This document shows positions 41,572-53,465 of a DNA stretch of 64,000 nucleotides, one piece after another. Within the stretch, counting starts at the first letter, position 1. Every line of letters starts with the position of its first letter. Both the position numbers and the translations under genes were made by a program. The notes beneath the pieces are model-generated. The model searched no databases. It was not told the DNA's origin and was given only the letters and a program-made list of their open reading frames with translations. The stretch covers positions 231,366,467 through 231,430,466 of the forward strand of contig OX336388.2 of assembly GCA_946902985.2 (NCBI GenBank). The letters are read 5' to 3'. This DNA comes from Meconema thalassinum (taxonomy: Eukaryota; Arthropoda; Insecta; Orthoptera; Tettigoniidae).

Positions 41572-42351
41572 TATTTTTAGCCTATTTTCGTTTATGAAAA
41601 AATAGACTTATGAGATCACCTTTTGTCGGTGTGTGTGTGCATGTCCCCCTAATAGAATCTAAAAGACCGAAGTAATTTCAATAAAACTCAGGTAAGTGCA
41701 TACTACTAACTCGACCGTGCCTTTAAACATTTTAATACGTTTCACCAATCCAGCATGGTGGCCACACGAAATATTTCACTGGCAACAGTAACAGATATCA
41801 CCCTGAAATTTTGTACGGTGATAAAGGGTACTACTTGAAGTTCATCTTTGTGACTTTCATGAACCTGTTAAGTGCAAATCGAACATGGCGGCCAAGCGAA
41901 GTTGAAACATTTAAATAGACTTATCTCGCGATTTAACCATCAGAGTGCAGTGAAACTAGTACAGAAAATTTTCATACACATTGTAATGCATTGACATCTA
42001 ATATACTTCAATTGTTTGCATAACCTCAAGATGACGGCTGTGTAAAATTTTAAAATTAAGGTTTTATTTCTTGTGCCCTAATCATGCGATCGAAATGAAC
42101 GTTTGAATAATGAACCTCCACAACAATCTTCATCTAATGGTACTGTACATAACTTTATGGCCTGCATATATAACAATCCAACGTGGCGACCATTCGACAT
42201 ATTTAGACGGTTCTCAATATCTGCGAATCTATTATAGCAATCAAACTGAAATTGTGTATGTTGATAGAGGTAATTAACCCTTTATAGGGTAAAACTATTT
42301 TTTTACTTTTACTCTATGTGTTTCTACATTTTAATTTATTTTAATTATTAT
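41572..42351 (+). mobile_element. TAGCC-family element, left part, cut by the LTR element
   Basis: The start hairpin TTTTAGCCTATTTTCG ... AAAAATAGACTTATGAGATC matches the other copies. It stops at the LTR insertion point. A matching right end (GAAAATAGGCTACTTGTTT) is at about 50718-50738, beyond the LTR element and a Tigger copy. Confidence 0.5.
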
Positions 42352-44341
42352 TGCTACCCCCCCTAGCATTGGACGGCACTGGCCAGCAGCACGTCGGCTT
42401 CTCGATAACCAACGCTTTGCTTACCAGAATGGGACGAGAACGGGAAACGTGGATGGGCCAACTTACCTGTATTCAGGGGTCCGGGTCACTTCCGCAGCAA
42501 CATCACCTCCAGATGACATGTCCCGACAGAAGAGCTCCAAAGGAGTGGAAGGAAGATGGATAAGGGGACAACACACACAGGCTATCGTACAAACATCCCC
42601 CAAAAACCAACGGAACTGCCGTCGGTGAAATAATGCCACAACCAAAAATTTAAAAAATATATATATATATATATAATTAAGAATAAAAGGTTTAAAATTG
42701 AAAATTTAAATAAGAACTTCACCAGAGAAAGAACATGCATCAACCACCAATATTTTACAAGAAGGCCAGATAGCGCCTAACATGCTTGCTTGCATAGCCA
42801 AGAAGTCGAAAGACTTAATTTAAAATAATATAAAATTTAACAGTCCAAAGGTTAAAATAAATATTACATGCATAACATACTCAGAACGGGCTTGATGAAT
42901 TGCAAGGTAATGCAATCACGATCCGACATGCAGATGTTGAGGCCACGCCAAAACAAAAGGAATTGAAAATTAAATTACACTTTCAAAAAAAATTAAATGG
43001 GATAGAAAATAAAAAAATAAATGATATGCTCGCCGGCGAAACACACAAGGACATTTTACATCCGAAAACACAAAACTAACAACAACAAGATTACAATTTT
43101 AAAAAAAAATATAGAGCTAACAGAAAACACGTATGCTTTGGAGACCCGCGCCAAATGGACTGCCAACGAGACCACAATGCATCACGGTAAACAAAAGGTA
43201 TGGCCACACCAAAACCATGCCAGGTCGAAATTACGGCAAACAATTAATAAAACTAAATTTAAACATTAGCGTAAAGAAAATGACGGCGGAAAATAATTAG
43301 GTCTAAATGCTATTACAATCGAGAAATGCACCGGATCATGAATAAATTACAATGTCAATCCCAAGATTGACAAAGGAATATAAATAATAATTTAAACGTG
43401 AAATAATTTAATAAATGTGTCTCCAGAAGGTAAACAAAAAATAAATAAGAAACTTAATATATATAAGGAAACGTTATTAAAACGAAAAAGAAATTTTTGG
43501 CCTACAAGCGAGAACACAACAGAAGATCAACATTCGTACACGGCCAAACTTGGAGCTCCCAAAATAAGATAATTAGATAAATTAAATTTAAAAAAAAAAC
43601 GTACCTTACATCCTTCTCCGTGGAGACACAATAACAATACAATAATTAACACATTTTAAATAATGTAAGAAAAAAAATATATGAACTGCCTCAAAATGGC
43701 CACGAGAGCACACGCGCCGTTTTCGATCACCCATGAAGCTTCTCTTCTTTTAGCCAGTCAAACTAAATATACCACAGTTCATCTTCACGGCGAAAAGACG
43801 AAACTAAATCCTTAGGAGCACAGGCGTTTCCTTTTCTTGAATATATGCATATTTGGTAGAGGATGGGGGAGGCAACCGCCCCCCCATCAGCGGTGACACC
43901 TTTTACGACCAACTAGCTTGATGTTTACTTCACGACCTCTAATGGACTCCACAAAAATGGCGGAGAATCGCTCGTCATTTATCGAACTGTCTTCATGTAA
44001 ATAAATATTGTCCAATCAGAGAAAGACACATCAAAACAACAATGTCATTAATAAGTTCATAATTTTGGCGGTATCATGAATGCACTAGCATTTGTTTGAA
44101 GACGAAGAATGTGATTGTCTTTTAATCATGTCATGCGTATAACGAATTTAATAAGGCGAAGCCCACACCACCTATTGGGGAGACACAGGAACTACTTGCA
44201 ATCTCTCCAAGACCGACAGGCGCTACCATCTCGTGTTCAGAATGGGAAGCAAGTCACCAGGCGGTCGTTTCAAACTTCAAGAACAGCGTCCCTGATTAAA
44301 TACATGTTTGAAATGGTAGAGACGTGCCCTTGCACGTATCA
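42352..44341 (-). repeat. LTR (3' LTR in element orientation)
   Basis: Length ~1,990 bp, on the minus strand TGATACGTGC...GGGGTAGCA. Compared with the other LTR, differences by eye are mostly lengths of A, C and TA runs plus about 2-4 substitutions (for example near 42738, 43467, 44106). No coding frame over 100 codons. Confidence 0.9.
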
Positions 44342-44342
44342 G

Positions 44343-44354
44343 TCTCCCTCCCTT
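44343..44354 (-). promoter_or_regulatory. Polypurine tract
   Basis: AAGGGAGGGAGA immediately precedes the downstream LTR on the minus strand, with one base (C) before TG. It would prime plus-strand DNA synthesis. Confidence 0.75.
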
Positions 44355-47300
44355 AAGCGTGAACACCGTTCACGAATATGCCAAGGCATAGACAGTCCTC
44401 CTTAACTTGTCGATTCACCAGAGATGCTTCCCGAAGATAATGTTCACCAGTTAACTCCAATTGATGGATGAAACCGCATCGTTTTGGTTAGGAAGAATGC
44501 AGGGTCAGATTATCAGTGAAGGGATAATTGATCACCTCGCAAACCACTTAGTTAACAGCTTCACTGTGTCCAAAAACCTTCAGAAACGCAGTACACCAGC
44601 ACCAGCAGTGCTTTCAGAGTCCGAGAAACGTTAGGAAAATTTTCAACAAGTCCAATGTAGGTCGTTTTAGACGAAGTAGGATGAAGCAATGTGCAAGATA
44701 CGATTCGACGCGTGGGCAGCCATTTACAAAAATAGAAGTTAATCTTATTTCAAAAAGGTTTACAGAATTACTAATTCTTACTACATTTTACAAAGAGAAA
44801 CAAGGTTGAATTTAAATGAAGAAAATATTTCTGACCATGCCCTAGATCCGTGCTTACAAAATTTCATAAACAAGTTTACCTTTTTACAGATTCGAAGTAC
44901 ATTACAAGATTACATGAGTAGACGACTATACATTTCGAAGGGACTACGGTAGAGGAATGACCACTACAATTCCCAAAGGGAACAGGAATACAAGGTTACC
45001 ATGAGTTAGGTCTCCCACCGAGTCCAACTTACATGTTAGCATCTCCTATGAAACATCAAAATTAGGTACACTTTTACAATTTACCATTACAATGGGAACT
45101 TCCCAACATTTACATTTTGTATCCCACCAGAGTGTTCAAATCCAATTAAATTCAAAATTCCACAAGGAACAGAGGCTTGAAGGCTTCAATGAAGGTTAGG
45201 GATACTCTACATTATACAAACTCAGTTTTACAAAATTTACGGTAGCATTTCCTCATTAGAAACGTCTCCACCTCGTTTAATGTGTGATAGATGCACTCTA
45301 GAAATTTTGTTTGCCTTGGGGATTCAGAAAAAGAAAAATTAAATTAATCTGACATGTGTGCCTCTACATAGTTGGTTCGTGACCGCACGCATTACTTGGC
45401 ATGGGGACACTGGGGATTCAAACGCAGTTACAGTAACGACAAGAACGAAGAGGAAAATGGCAGCGCAGAAAATCAAACACCAACACACTCACACAAGGAA
45501 CGAAATTGAGGTTCGACACCAGATGAGAATACAGCCGACATCCGCCTGGGTGAGAAAAATCCAACATAAAAAGAACTAAGTTCAACAGTACACGAGGTAC
45601 AATGAGGTTTCCTCGTTCAGGTTAAAGACACGATCACGTACAACCAAAGGATGCCTAACATGGCCCGAAAATACGGTTAGATGAGAAACAAGCCGCTCTT
45701 GTTGAAAGACGAGGCTAACAGGGAACATTTACGCACCATTCCAAACGATAAAGCCAAAAAAAATTTAGGATTATTAATCAAAAGCAGAAAATTTTACTCA
45801 AACTACAGTGGCTGATGACCGAAATTGCCATAGCATGAACTAAAATAGAAGGCCAATGTGATTTACGGTTAGCATGAGGCAACAGGAGACCCTGATTTCC
45901 AGCAACAACAGATTACTGGCTTTAAAAGTAAAACAAGCTGACTTACAGAACCTGATGACCGTAATGTCCAACAGAAATTTAACCCCAATAAATTTTGAAG
46001 ACCCTATATTAATTAATTAAGCCGGAAAGAACATTACATTATGGCTGTTCACGAACTGAGACCTCATATTCACAACAACATATTCATCGCACAACATACT
46101 CCAATAACAGCGATACATAATTTTTACCACCCACAAAAATAATTCCCATTAATACTCAAATATGCAAGTTATGTAGTCGTAGAGATATCATAACACAAAC
46201 AAATACAATTAAAACACAATACCCTTACAATTACATTAAGTTACATGACACATACTTGCATATCATCGAACAGGCCAGTCCCATACCAAGCCAGTTTGAA
46301 TCGTGCAAGTCCTATATACAGCCTGCCCAGGGATCAAACCAAGAAAGAATCCCATACTTCTAACCTAGCTAACCCCAGACAGTAGATATCTCCATGTAAA
46401 ACACTCCTACATATTCGCTTTAGTTCAAAATTACAAGGAAAGCAACTAATAAAAATACGATCCTAACCTTACTTTTGCAAACAAAACAAACCCTAAATTA
46501 CCCCACCCTACACATCTAAATCAAATCTACGTTAACACATGCATACAGACATGATTTGCACAACATATACGCTTATCCCAGAACGATTGCAGTATAATGT
46601 AAGTTTAAGAACCAAAAATTACAAATCGCACATTGCGATAAAAACACTTCAAAACAAACACTTACCTAGAATGAATTAGGGAAGAATTCCTAGCCAAAAA
46701 ATAGTGACATGCATGTTAAATGTGCCTTCTGGCACTACAATAGGGACATAGGGCGGGCAGAATTCCATAGGTTAGCCCTTTTAATCGGACTACACTTTGC
46801 CATAAGACCAATAGGCGTGACAGTTCCATAATAAATAATTTACGAGGACAGCATATCACCACGGAATTTCATGCACAAGAAACATACAGGAACACAACAG
46901 TCTTCTTAAACACCAACACTGCCTCGACACCTGAAATTTCGACCAAAACATCATGCACAACGTAGCCCAGGACTGCAGAAGTCATCACCTGCTTGGCTCG
47001 AGAACAGGGAGCTAATTTACAAAAATAGGCACCAAACATCAGGCCACCAGCTTCCGACGGGGCTCCAGGATGCCTTCACACGAGCAAATAGGCTATCAGA
47101 ACATAAAGAAATCCCATTTCCCATGCCAAGAACACATATCAGACACTCACCGGGCTTCATCTTCATTGGGGATGTTGCACACAAACAGGGTAAAATACAG
47201 GGGTAAACGCCTCGTTTAAAAACAGGACACCTTACATCCAGCATACCACATGGATATCCAGAGGCAACATGAAACACAATAAACGATAAGGATTAGCAAA

Positions 47301-47427
47301 ACATAACATTAAGTACATTTTCCTGACAAAATCCCACCAACAACTGACCCATCAGTATTAGAGGGGTCCATAAAACAGCCTGTGGGTACTGGGGAGGGGA
47401 TAGTTACGGAAGTGAACATGAGCGGGA

Positions 47428-47437
47428 TCTGCTACCA
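47428..47437 (-). promoter_or_regulatory. Primer-binding site, tRNA-iMet type
   Basis: TGGTAGCAGA is complementary to ...TCTGCTACCA, the 3' end of animal initiator tRNA-Met, and lies three bases from the LTR. The match ends after ten bases. Confidence 0.8.
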
Positions 47438-47440
47438 AAA

Positions 47441-49425
47441 TGCTACCCCCCCTAGCATTGGACGGCACTGGCCAGCAGCACGTCGGCTTCTCGATAACCA
47501 ACGCTTTGCTTACCAGAATGGGACGAGAACGGGAAACGTGGATGGGCCAACTTACCTGTATTCAGGGGTCCGGGTCACTTCCGCAGCAACATCACCTCCA
47601 GATGACATGTCCCGACAGAAGAGCTCCAAAGGAGTGGAAGGAAGATGGATAAGGGGACAACACACACAGGCTATCGTACAAACATCCCCCAAAAACCAAC
47701 GGAACTGCCGTCGGTGAAATAATGCCACAACCAAAAATTTTAAAAAATATATATATATATAATTAAGAATAAAAGGTTTAAAATTGAAAATTTAAATAAG
47801 AACTTCACCAGAGAAAGAGCATGCATCAACCACCAATATTTTACAAGAAGGCCAGATAGCGCCTAACATGCTTGCTTGCATAGCCAAGAAGTCGAAAGAC
47901 TTAATTTAAAATAATATAAAATTTAACAGTCCAAAGGTTAAAATAAATATTACATGCATAACATACTCAGAACGGGCTTGATGAATTGCAAGGTAATGCA
48001 ATCACGATCCGACATGCAGATGTTGAGGCCACGCCAAAACAAAAGGAATTGAAAATTAAATTACACTTTCAAAAAAAATTAAATGGGATAGAAAATTAAA
48101 AAAATAAATGATATGCTCGCCGGCGAAACACACAAGGACATTTTACATCCGAAAACACAAAACTAACAACAACAAGATTACAATTTAAAAAAAAAATATA
48201 GAGCTAACAGAAAACACGTATGCTTTGGAGACCCGCGCCAAATGGACTGCCAACGAGACCACAATGCATCACGGTAAACAAAAGGTATGGCCACACCAAA
48301 ACCATGCCAGGTCGAAATTACGGCAAACAATTAATAAAACTAAATTTAAACATTAGCGTAAAGAAAATGACGGCGGAAAATAATTAGGTCTAAATGCTAT
48401 TACAATCGAGAAATGCACCGGATCATGAATAAATTACAATGTCAATCCCAAGATTGACAAAGGAATATAAATAATAATTTAAACGTGAAATAATTTAATA
48501 AATGTGTCTCCAGAAGGTAAACAAAAAATAAATAAGAAACTTAATATATATAAGGACCGTTATTAAAACGAAAAAGAAATTTTTGGCCTACAAGCGAGAA
48601 CACAACAGAAGATCAACATTCGTACACGGCCAAACTTGGAGCTCCCAAAATAAGATAATTAGATAAATTAAATTTTTAAAAAACGTACCTTACATCCTTC
48701 TCCGTGGAGACACAATAACAATACAATAATTAACACATTTTAAATAATGTAAGAAAAAAATATATGAACTGCCTCAAAATGGCCACGAGAGCACACGCGC
48801 CGTTTTCGATCACCCATGAAGCTTCTCTTCTTTTAGCCAGTCAAACTAAATATACCACAGTTCATCTTCACGGCGAAAAGACGAAACTAAATCCTTAGGA
48901 GCACAGGCGTTTCCTTTTCTTGAATATATGCATATTTGGTAGAGGATGGGGGAGGCAACCGCCCCCCCCATCAGCGGTGACACCTTTTACGACCAACTAG
49001 CTTGATGTTTACTTCACGACCTCTAATGGACTCCACAAAAATGGCGGAGAATCGCTCGTCATTTATCGAACTGTCTTCATGTAAATAAATATTGTCCAAT
49101 CAGAGAAAGACACATCAAAACAACAATGTCATTAATAAGTTCATAATTTTGGCGGTATCATGAATGCACTAGCATTTGTTTGAAGACTAAGAATGTGATT
49201 GTCTTTTAATCATGTCATGCGTATAACGAATTTAATAAGGCGAAGCCCACACCACCTATTGGGGAGACACAGGAACTACTTGCAATCTCTCCAAGACCGA
49301 CAGGCGCTACCATCTCGTGTTCAGAATGGGAAGCAAGTCACCAGGCGGTCGTTTCAAACTTCAAGAACAGCGTCCCTGATTAAATACATGTTTGAAATGG
49401 TAGAGACGTGCCCTTGCACGTATCA
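47441..49425 (-). repeat. LTR (5' LTR in element orientation)
   Basis: Length ~1,985 bp, near-identical to 42352-44341. It contains the promoter of the element by analogy with other LTRs; I could not pick a TATA box or poly-A signal with confidence. Confidence 0.9.
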
Positions 49426-49430
49426 ATTAT

Positions 49431-49744
49431 TATTATTATAAATCATGTTATTTTTTGTTTTTCTAATTTTAATATTTATATATTTATTTATAATTTTCAA
49501 TTTATGTTCTGATTTAATTTTGATGTTTTTAATGAATTAGCTAATTGCGAATTGATTTTTACAATTATTTTCATATTCTATTGTTTATTATTTTAATTTT
49601 TATATTTATGTTTTTATTGTGATTTTATTTGTATGATTTTTATTTCTATATATTTTATTTTTACACTGTAATTGATAATGTTTTTAGTTTTTCATTCTTT
49701 TAAATTTTATCCTACACATTACGTCAAGTAGATACGTATATAAA
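49431..49744. other. Very AT-rich spacer
   Basis: Over 80% A+T by eye; probably the interior of the older TAGCC-family element. No gene. Confidence 0.45.
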
Positions 49745-49746
49745 TA

Positions 49747-50534
49747 CAGTGGAACGTGGCTAATTCGAACTTCTATAATTCGAAATCTTCTTTAATTCGA
49801 ATTTTCCTATTGGTCCCTAGCATTTTATATACAATCAATGCTAAAAAATCGTGGTTAATTCGAATTATATTTTGGATCATTCGAAGTTTGTATGTGTAAA
49901 AAGCCGATCGGAAGCCAAACAGTTGGGTCAGGAATTCCTGAAAAATGACGTATCATTGGCATGCGGCCCCTACTCGATGGTTTTCCCTACATGACTAACA
50001 ACACGCCTGCGACGCTCCTTTCAAGGTCAATGCCCAACCCCTCCCCCTTCCATTATTTTGCAACGCTCCACATCACATAACTCATAACAGTGTCATCCCT
50101 TACACCTGCCTGGTAGTGCGGGCTGAGTGGTCTGATTAGACTTGTGGTTGTTGTTTAGAAGTTTGGTTTTGCCTGTGTTTTAAAGTGTGTGTACAGAACT
50201 AAGATGTTGTCATCAAAGCCTCGGGTTCCATACACGACTTTGGCGGAGAAAATAGCGGTGATTAAAGAAGTGGAAAAGGGAATGAAGGAAAAATCTGAAA
50301 TTGCAAAGGCTTTCGGGATTCCTCCAAACACGTTGTCAACATACCTAAAAAATAAAGACAAAATTCTCCGTTATGAAAATGAAAGTGGCAAAGGCCGAAA
50401 AAGGTTGAGGGAACCGGAAAATTTGAATTGAAATATTTTTCTACCCTTTTCACAGAACTTTCATAATTCGAATTTTTGGATAATTCGAATTTTTTTACTG
50501 GTCCCTTGAGGTTCGAATTATCCAAGTTTCACTG
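49747..50534 (+). mobile_element. Tigger/pogo-type element, internally deleted
   Basis: Flanked by TA (49745-49746, 50535-50536). Ends are CAGTGGAACGTGGCTAATTC and the inverse AATTATCCAAGTTTCACTG. 'AATTCGAA' words repeat near both ends. At 788 bp it retains only the N-terminal DNA-binding exon of the transposase. Related fused copies are at 57353-59615. Confidence 0.8.
50189..50431 (+). pseudogene. Tigger transposase N-terminal HTH (CENP-B/psq type)
   Basis: The 80 codons read MYRTKMLSSKPRVPYTTLAE, KIAVIKEVEKGMKEKSEIAK and AFGIPPNTLSTYLKNKDKIL. This is the first helix-turn-helix of pogo/Tigger and Jerky-like proteins (K..VI..VE.G..K..IAK.FGIP.STLST.LKNK). A stop follows at 50429, so the second HTH and DDE domain are deleted. 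It could bind the TIRs but not transpose. Confidence 0.8.
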
Positions 50535-50536
50535 TA

Positions 50537-50887
50537 TTTGATTTTTAGAAATACTCGCACTTCGGTATGAAAATCCTCCGAAATTTGGCTTAAAGATTCA
50601 ACTATCAGCATCTTTGAAAGCATAAACTGTCCTTATGACAGACCACTATCCCATAAGCGGATCACCTATGGATCATCCAATAACCTGGCGAGCAAAATCA
50701 CTAGGATAGCCTATATGAAAATAGGCTACTTGTTTATTTTACAGAAAGATCTGTCTTCAACTGAATAAAACGGCCCTTAAAAAAGTCAACAATCCACAGT
50801 TGGTAGCCCTTCAGACAAGCAAGTCTATGTTGAAATCATCCTTTAATGTCATCGAGTAGAACTTCCATGAACACTAATCCCTTAGGG
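50537..50887 (+). mobile_element. Probable right end of the split TAGCC-family element and spacer
   Basis: GAAAATAGGCTACTTGTTT at about 50718-50738 matches the right terminus of the 29-kb and 32-kb copies. Preceding sequence is diverged. 50740-50887 is unassigned. Confidence 0.4.
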
Positions 50888-51510
50888 CAGCGGTTCCCAT
50901 CCTTTTTCTCCTCCCGTACCCCTTTATACATATTTGTCTAAGATATTACCCCCCTAAAAAGTAAACTTCTAAAACGTTTAATGTTTTACGGGCAATATGT
51001 ACATAACTTAAGAAATATATTAATATAAAAAATAACTTACTACTATTTATAACTTTTTTTTGGATACAGTATAACTAATATTTTTAATTTATTATTTGTT
51101 TGCTCTTAGTATGCGTTTAATTTAAAAAATGCTAAATATAATTTTCAATTATACTTTTATTTATTTATGCAAATGAAGACGTATAAACATTTAGGTGAGG
51201 AAAGTAAACAATTACAGTACCTACCATTTTTTAATTTTGATTTTATTTAAAACCAATTAATTCTAGCGAATAGTTTGGTAAAAAGAATAGACAATTCAAG
51301 ACAATAGCAGTGCAGCGGTGAAAGTGACTGGGGTTTGGGTAGGGTGGGTTGTCGGGGGAGCATTGACCTTAATGTGCATGAATAAGATGGCACTGCACGC
51401 CGGTACATTACGACTGACACGTACGATGGAAACATGGCGCCCGCCATTACCGTTTATTTTTGGCGTACCCCTAACCGGTTCGTTGCGTACCACCAGGTTG
51501 GGAACCACTG
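50888..51510. mobile_element. hAT-type MITE
   Basis: TIRs CAGCGGTTCCCA and TGGGAACCACTG. The flanks CCTTAGGG (50880-50887) and CCTAGGGG (51511-51518) form an imperfect 8-bp duplication. The AT-rich interior has no transposase; frames at 51247-51515 are not recognisable. Confidence 0.65.
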
Positions 51511-51552
51511 CCTAGGGGATATGGACTTGGGGATTTACGTACATTGTTTTGT

Positions 51553-51610
51553 ATTTAAGGGGCCGAACATATAGGTTATCAGCCCCTAATAGTTTGGATG
51601 ATAGGAAGAA
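51553..51610 (-). mobile_element. R-ATC 3'-terminal scrap
   Basis: Minus-strand reading gives ATTAGGGGCTGATAACC, then ATGTTCGGCCCCTTAAATAC. Only the terminal ~55 bp are seen. Confidence 0.6.
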
Positions 51611-51886
51611 TAATTATGAAATTGAAAATACTGCTACACTATCTATTTACCGACTAGAATAAGAAATCTCTACTTAGTATAAAACCAAGTCCCTGATTCT
51701 TGGATGTCACGGGTAATCTCGAGAACCACTGGATGGATGCGGTTTTCACCATTCTGTAAAGGATATATTGAGGAAGGTTTCTGTAGAAAATTATTTATTT
51801 ATGATCAAAGGAAGCCAAGCAGTAACGATTTCAGTGAAAAGGTCGGGGAAAACCCCTGGCATCTGTGCGCTTTTTAAGCTTATGCA
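51611..51886. other. Repeat-like spacer
   Basis: GGTAATCTCGAGAACCACTGGATGGATGCG resembles the opening of non-autonomous repeats such as that at 25.9 kb, but no ends can be defined. Confidence 0.35.
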
Positions 51887-52073
51887 CGTTGCTCACGGTA
51901 AAATGTTTCTTAACATTTATTGTACAACTAATTTTATACAAAAATTGACGAAAGCAAGCTGTGTTGTTCACGGTAAAATTCTTTTATAAAATCCGTGGAT
52001 GTATCAGGATCGCCATCTACCGATAAACTTCTGAACCAAGAATCAGCTGTTCAACACACATTGGTTTGAGAGT

Positions 52074-52285
52074 ATGGCTCCGACAAACAAAGCAAAAATT
52101 GCTGCTTTAGCTACAATTATATGTCGTATAGTGGTAAAAAGGAAGAAAAGAAATGCTAGGAAGTCCTGGACTCGGGAATGGATAAAAAGAAGAGAAGGAG
52201 GTAGAGGAATGCTGTCATTGGTCGAAAATGAGTTGAGGTTAGAAGATCAGAATTCATAGAGGAATTTTCTAAGAATGGAGGAGAT
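52074..52285 (+). pseudogene. Harbinger nuclease N-terminal fragment
   Basis: ATG at 52074 reads MAPTNKAKIAALATIICRIV, then KSWTREWIKRREGGRGMLSL and VENELRLEDQNS, a stop (52257-52259), then RNFLRMEEIS in the same frame. The 'W.R.WI.RR...G....L..EL..ED...(Y/F)RNFLRM' pattern is typical of the N-terminus of PIF/Harbinger nucleases, upstream of the DDE domain. The DDE domain is absent. One nonsense change (a position usually Y or F) breaks the frame. Confidence 0.7.
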
Positions 52286-52534
52286 TTCTGCCTTCCTTCT
52301 TGCATTTCTATTGTGGTATATGGGCGTTTTAACCTCATACGAACACGGATATTTCTGGTACTCGTCCAGTAAAACACTTAACAGCTTCCTTAGTCCAGCC
52401 GGAGCCTGCCATTTTCGAAGTGTTTGATTACAAGCGAGCTTCACAATCTTCTCACCACGTGGCGCCAGCATCATCGTCATGTCAGCTTCTCTGATTGGTT
52501 CGTTTCGCAAAATTAATTTTACGGAATAGAACAT
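52247..52534 (-). pseudogene. MADF-domain fragment of the Harbinger accessory protein
   Basis: The 95-codon minus-strand frame contains LRKLLSVLLDEYQKYPCSYE, then VKTPIYHNRNARRKA. This fits a MADF domain (LI..Y...P.LW......Y.NR..R..A). Its last ~14 residues come from the nuclease sequence on the other strand, so the two genes were joined tail to tail by an internal deletion near 52285-52300. Confidence 0.6.
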
Positions 52535-52811
52535 GTCCTATTTTATGGAAAGTTTTATCAAAGGTTTTATAAAACTTGAATTTGACCGTGAGCAACATAC
52601 GTTTTATAAAATTAAATTATTGTACAATAAATTTGAAGGAAAATTTTCCCTTGAGCAACGGGCATTACACTGGGCAAACCATTAAACATATCTAGGGTGA
52701 CAGCACCTACTACCAGTGGATGAACAGTATCAAATTAGGTAAAGTTGATAAGGACAGTAGCAAGGCAAACATGAACAAGAAACAAGCCTTGTGCCGAAAT
52801 GCCGTGAGACA

Positions 52812-52918
52812 TCGCCTGTAGTTGAACAGCCGGAAAAGAACAAGAGTTGACCAAGGGAGGTCGACAGGAAAGATAACAGAGAGTAAGTAAGTGGAAGCAA
52901 TGCCGGAAAACGCTTTGA
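52812..52918 (-). mobile_element. R-ATC fragment
   Basis: GGAAAAGAACAAGAGTTGACCAAGGGAGGTCGACAGGAAAG-type sequence (52830-52870) matches the inverse of copy 4 at 30565-30605. About 100 bp. Confidence 0.6.
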
Positions 52919-53465
52919 ACCACACACACCAAACTTATCTGATTCTTGTAGACAGAAGCCTTCAGAGCATAACCATTTTTCTCCCTCATCGCCGTACAAA
53001 TGAACAGTATGGTTTGATAGCACACATTAAACACAAAAGCTTGATAAGAGTCCCCCCCCCCCCCCCCCTTCGCTTGTCTTACCCAACAAACATCTTGCTC
53101 TCGACAACCAAACATAATAATTAGAAAGATTTTTAACCAATGTATTTTTTTAATAGCTTTTCCTTTTTAGAAGGAAAGAAACCAAGAGATGAGTGGAATG
53201 AGTTTAATAACCATAAAGCCCGGGTCGTTCTTTATGTCCTGCTTACTAAGACAGGCGGAACGCCAGGCGATTGCAGCGCCACACCGACTTAATTTCAACT
53301 AATCAACACTTTTCGGAGGGAGGGAGATGTCCTCCTTATCTTCACTCGACAATGACGGCTCGCAGTTCCTCCAATGGCAACTCTCTACCTTTCAAAATAT
53401 GTTCTTATTTGCTGAAGTCTTCAGTCTTTGACTGGTTTGAAGCAGCTCTCAGTGCCTCCCTGTCC
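52919..53465. other. Unassigned, with (C)18 run
   Basis: A C-run lies at 53051-53068. No gene is recognised; minus-strand frames at 52730-53115 cross the retroposon fragment and lack domains. Confidence 0.4.

Larger units (their letters stand above)
44342..47440 (-). other. Internal domain of the LARD-like element, non-coding
   Basis: The 3.1 kb have no frame longer than ~90 codons on either strand. An 86-codon minus frame (47017-47277) starts ~160 nt after the PBS; it is Cys-rich and not recognisable as gag. Composition is AT-rich like the LTRs. PBS and PPT are at its two ends. Confidence 0.75.
42352..49425 (-). mobile_element. Non-autonomous LTR retrotransposon (LARD-like), 7.07 kb
   Basis: Two direct repeats of ~1.99 kb enclose 3.1 kb of non-coding DNA. 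Each repeat is TG...CA bounded in both orientations, and ATTAT is duplicated exactly at the flanks (42347-42351, 49426-49430). On the minus strand, a primer-binding site TGGTAGCAGA (47437-47428) lies 3 nt inside the upstream LTR and pairs with the 3' end of initiator tRNA-Met. A purine tract AAGGGAGGGAGA (44354-44343) abuts the downstream LTR. No gag or pol frame exists, so it relied on proteins from an autonomous partner. LTRs differ by only a handful of changes, indicating recent insertion. Confidence 0.9.
51887..52660. mobile_element. PIF/Harbinger-like element with nested terminal repeats
   Basis: The outer TIRs are CGTTGCTCACGGTAAAAT... (51887-51940) and ...ATTTTCCCTTGAGCAACG (52605-52660). 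An inner pair repeats the motif: GTTGTTCACGGTAAAATTC near 51965 and GACCGTGAGCAAC near 52587. Between them are pieces of the two Harbinger proteins in convergent orientation. The TSD is not clear. Confidence 0.65.

Noticed and set aside
44115..44405. 96-codon frame as a gag fragment
   Set aside because: It lies on the strand opposite to the element's transcription and crosses the LTR border; the other LTR copy ends differently.
42352..49425. Tandem segmental duplication or assembly duplication
   Set aside because: TG...CA borders, exact ATTAT TSD, PBS and PPT positions together fit an LTR element far better.
50189..50431. Domesticated CENP-B/Jerky-like gene
   Set aside because: It is bounded by TIRs and TA duplications, and the same exon occurs three times in the window without a catalytic or extended coding part.
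52730..53115. Overlapping minus-strand frames of ~97-126 codons
   Set aside because: They run through a retroposon fragment and a poly-C tract in different frames and show no domain.
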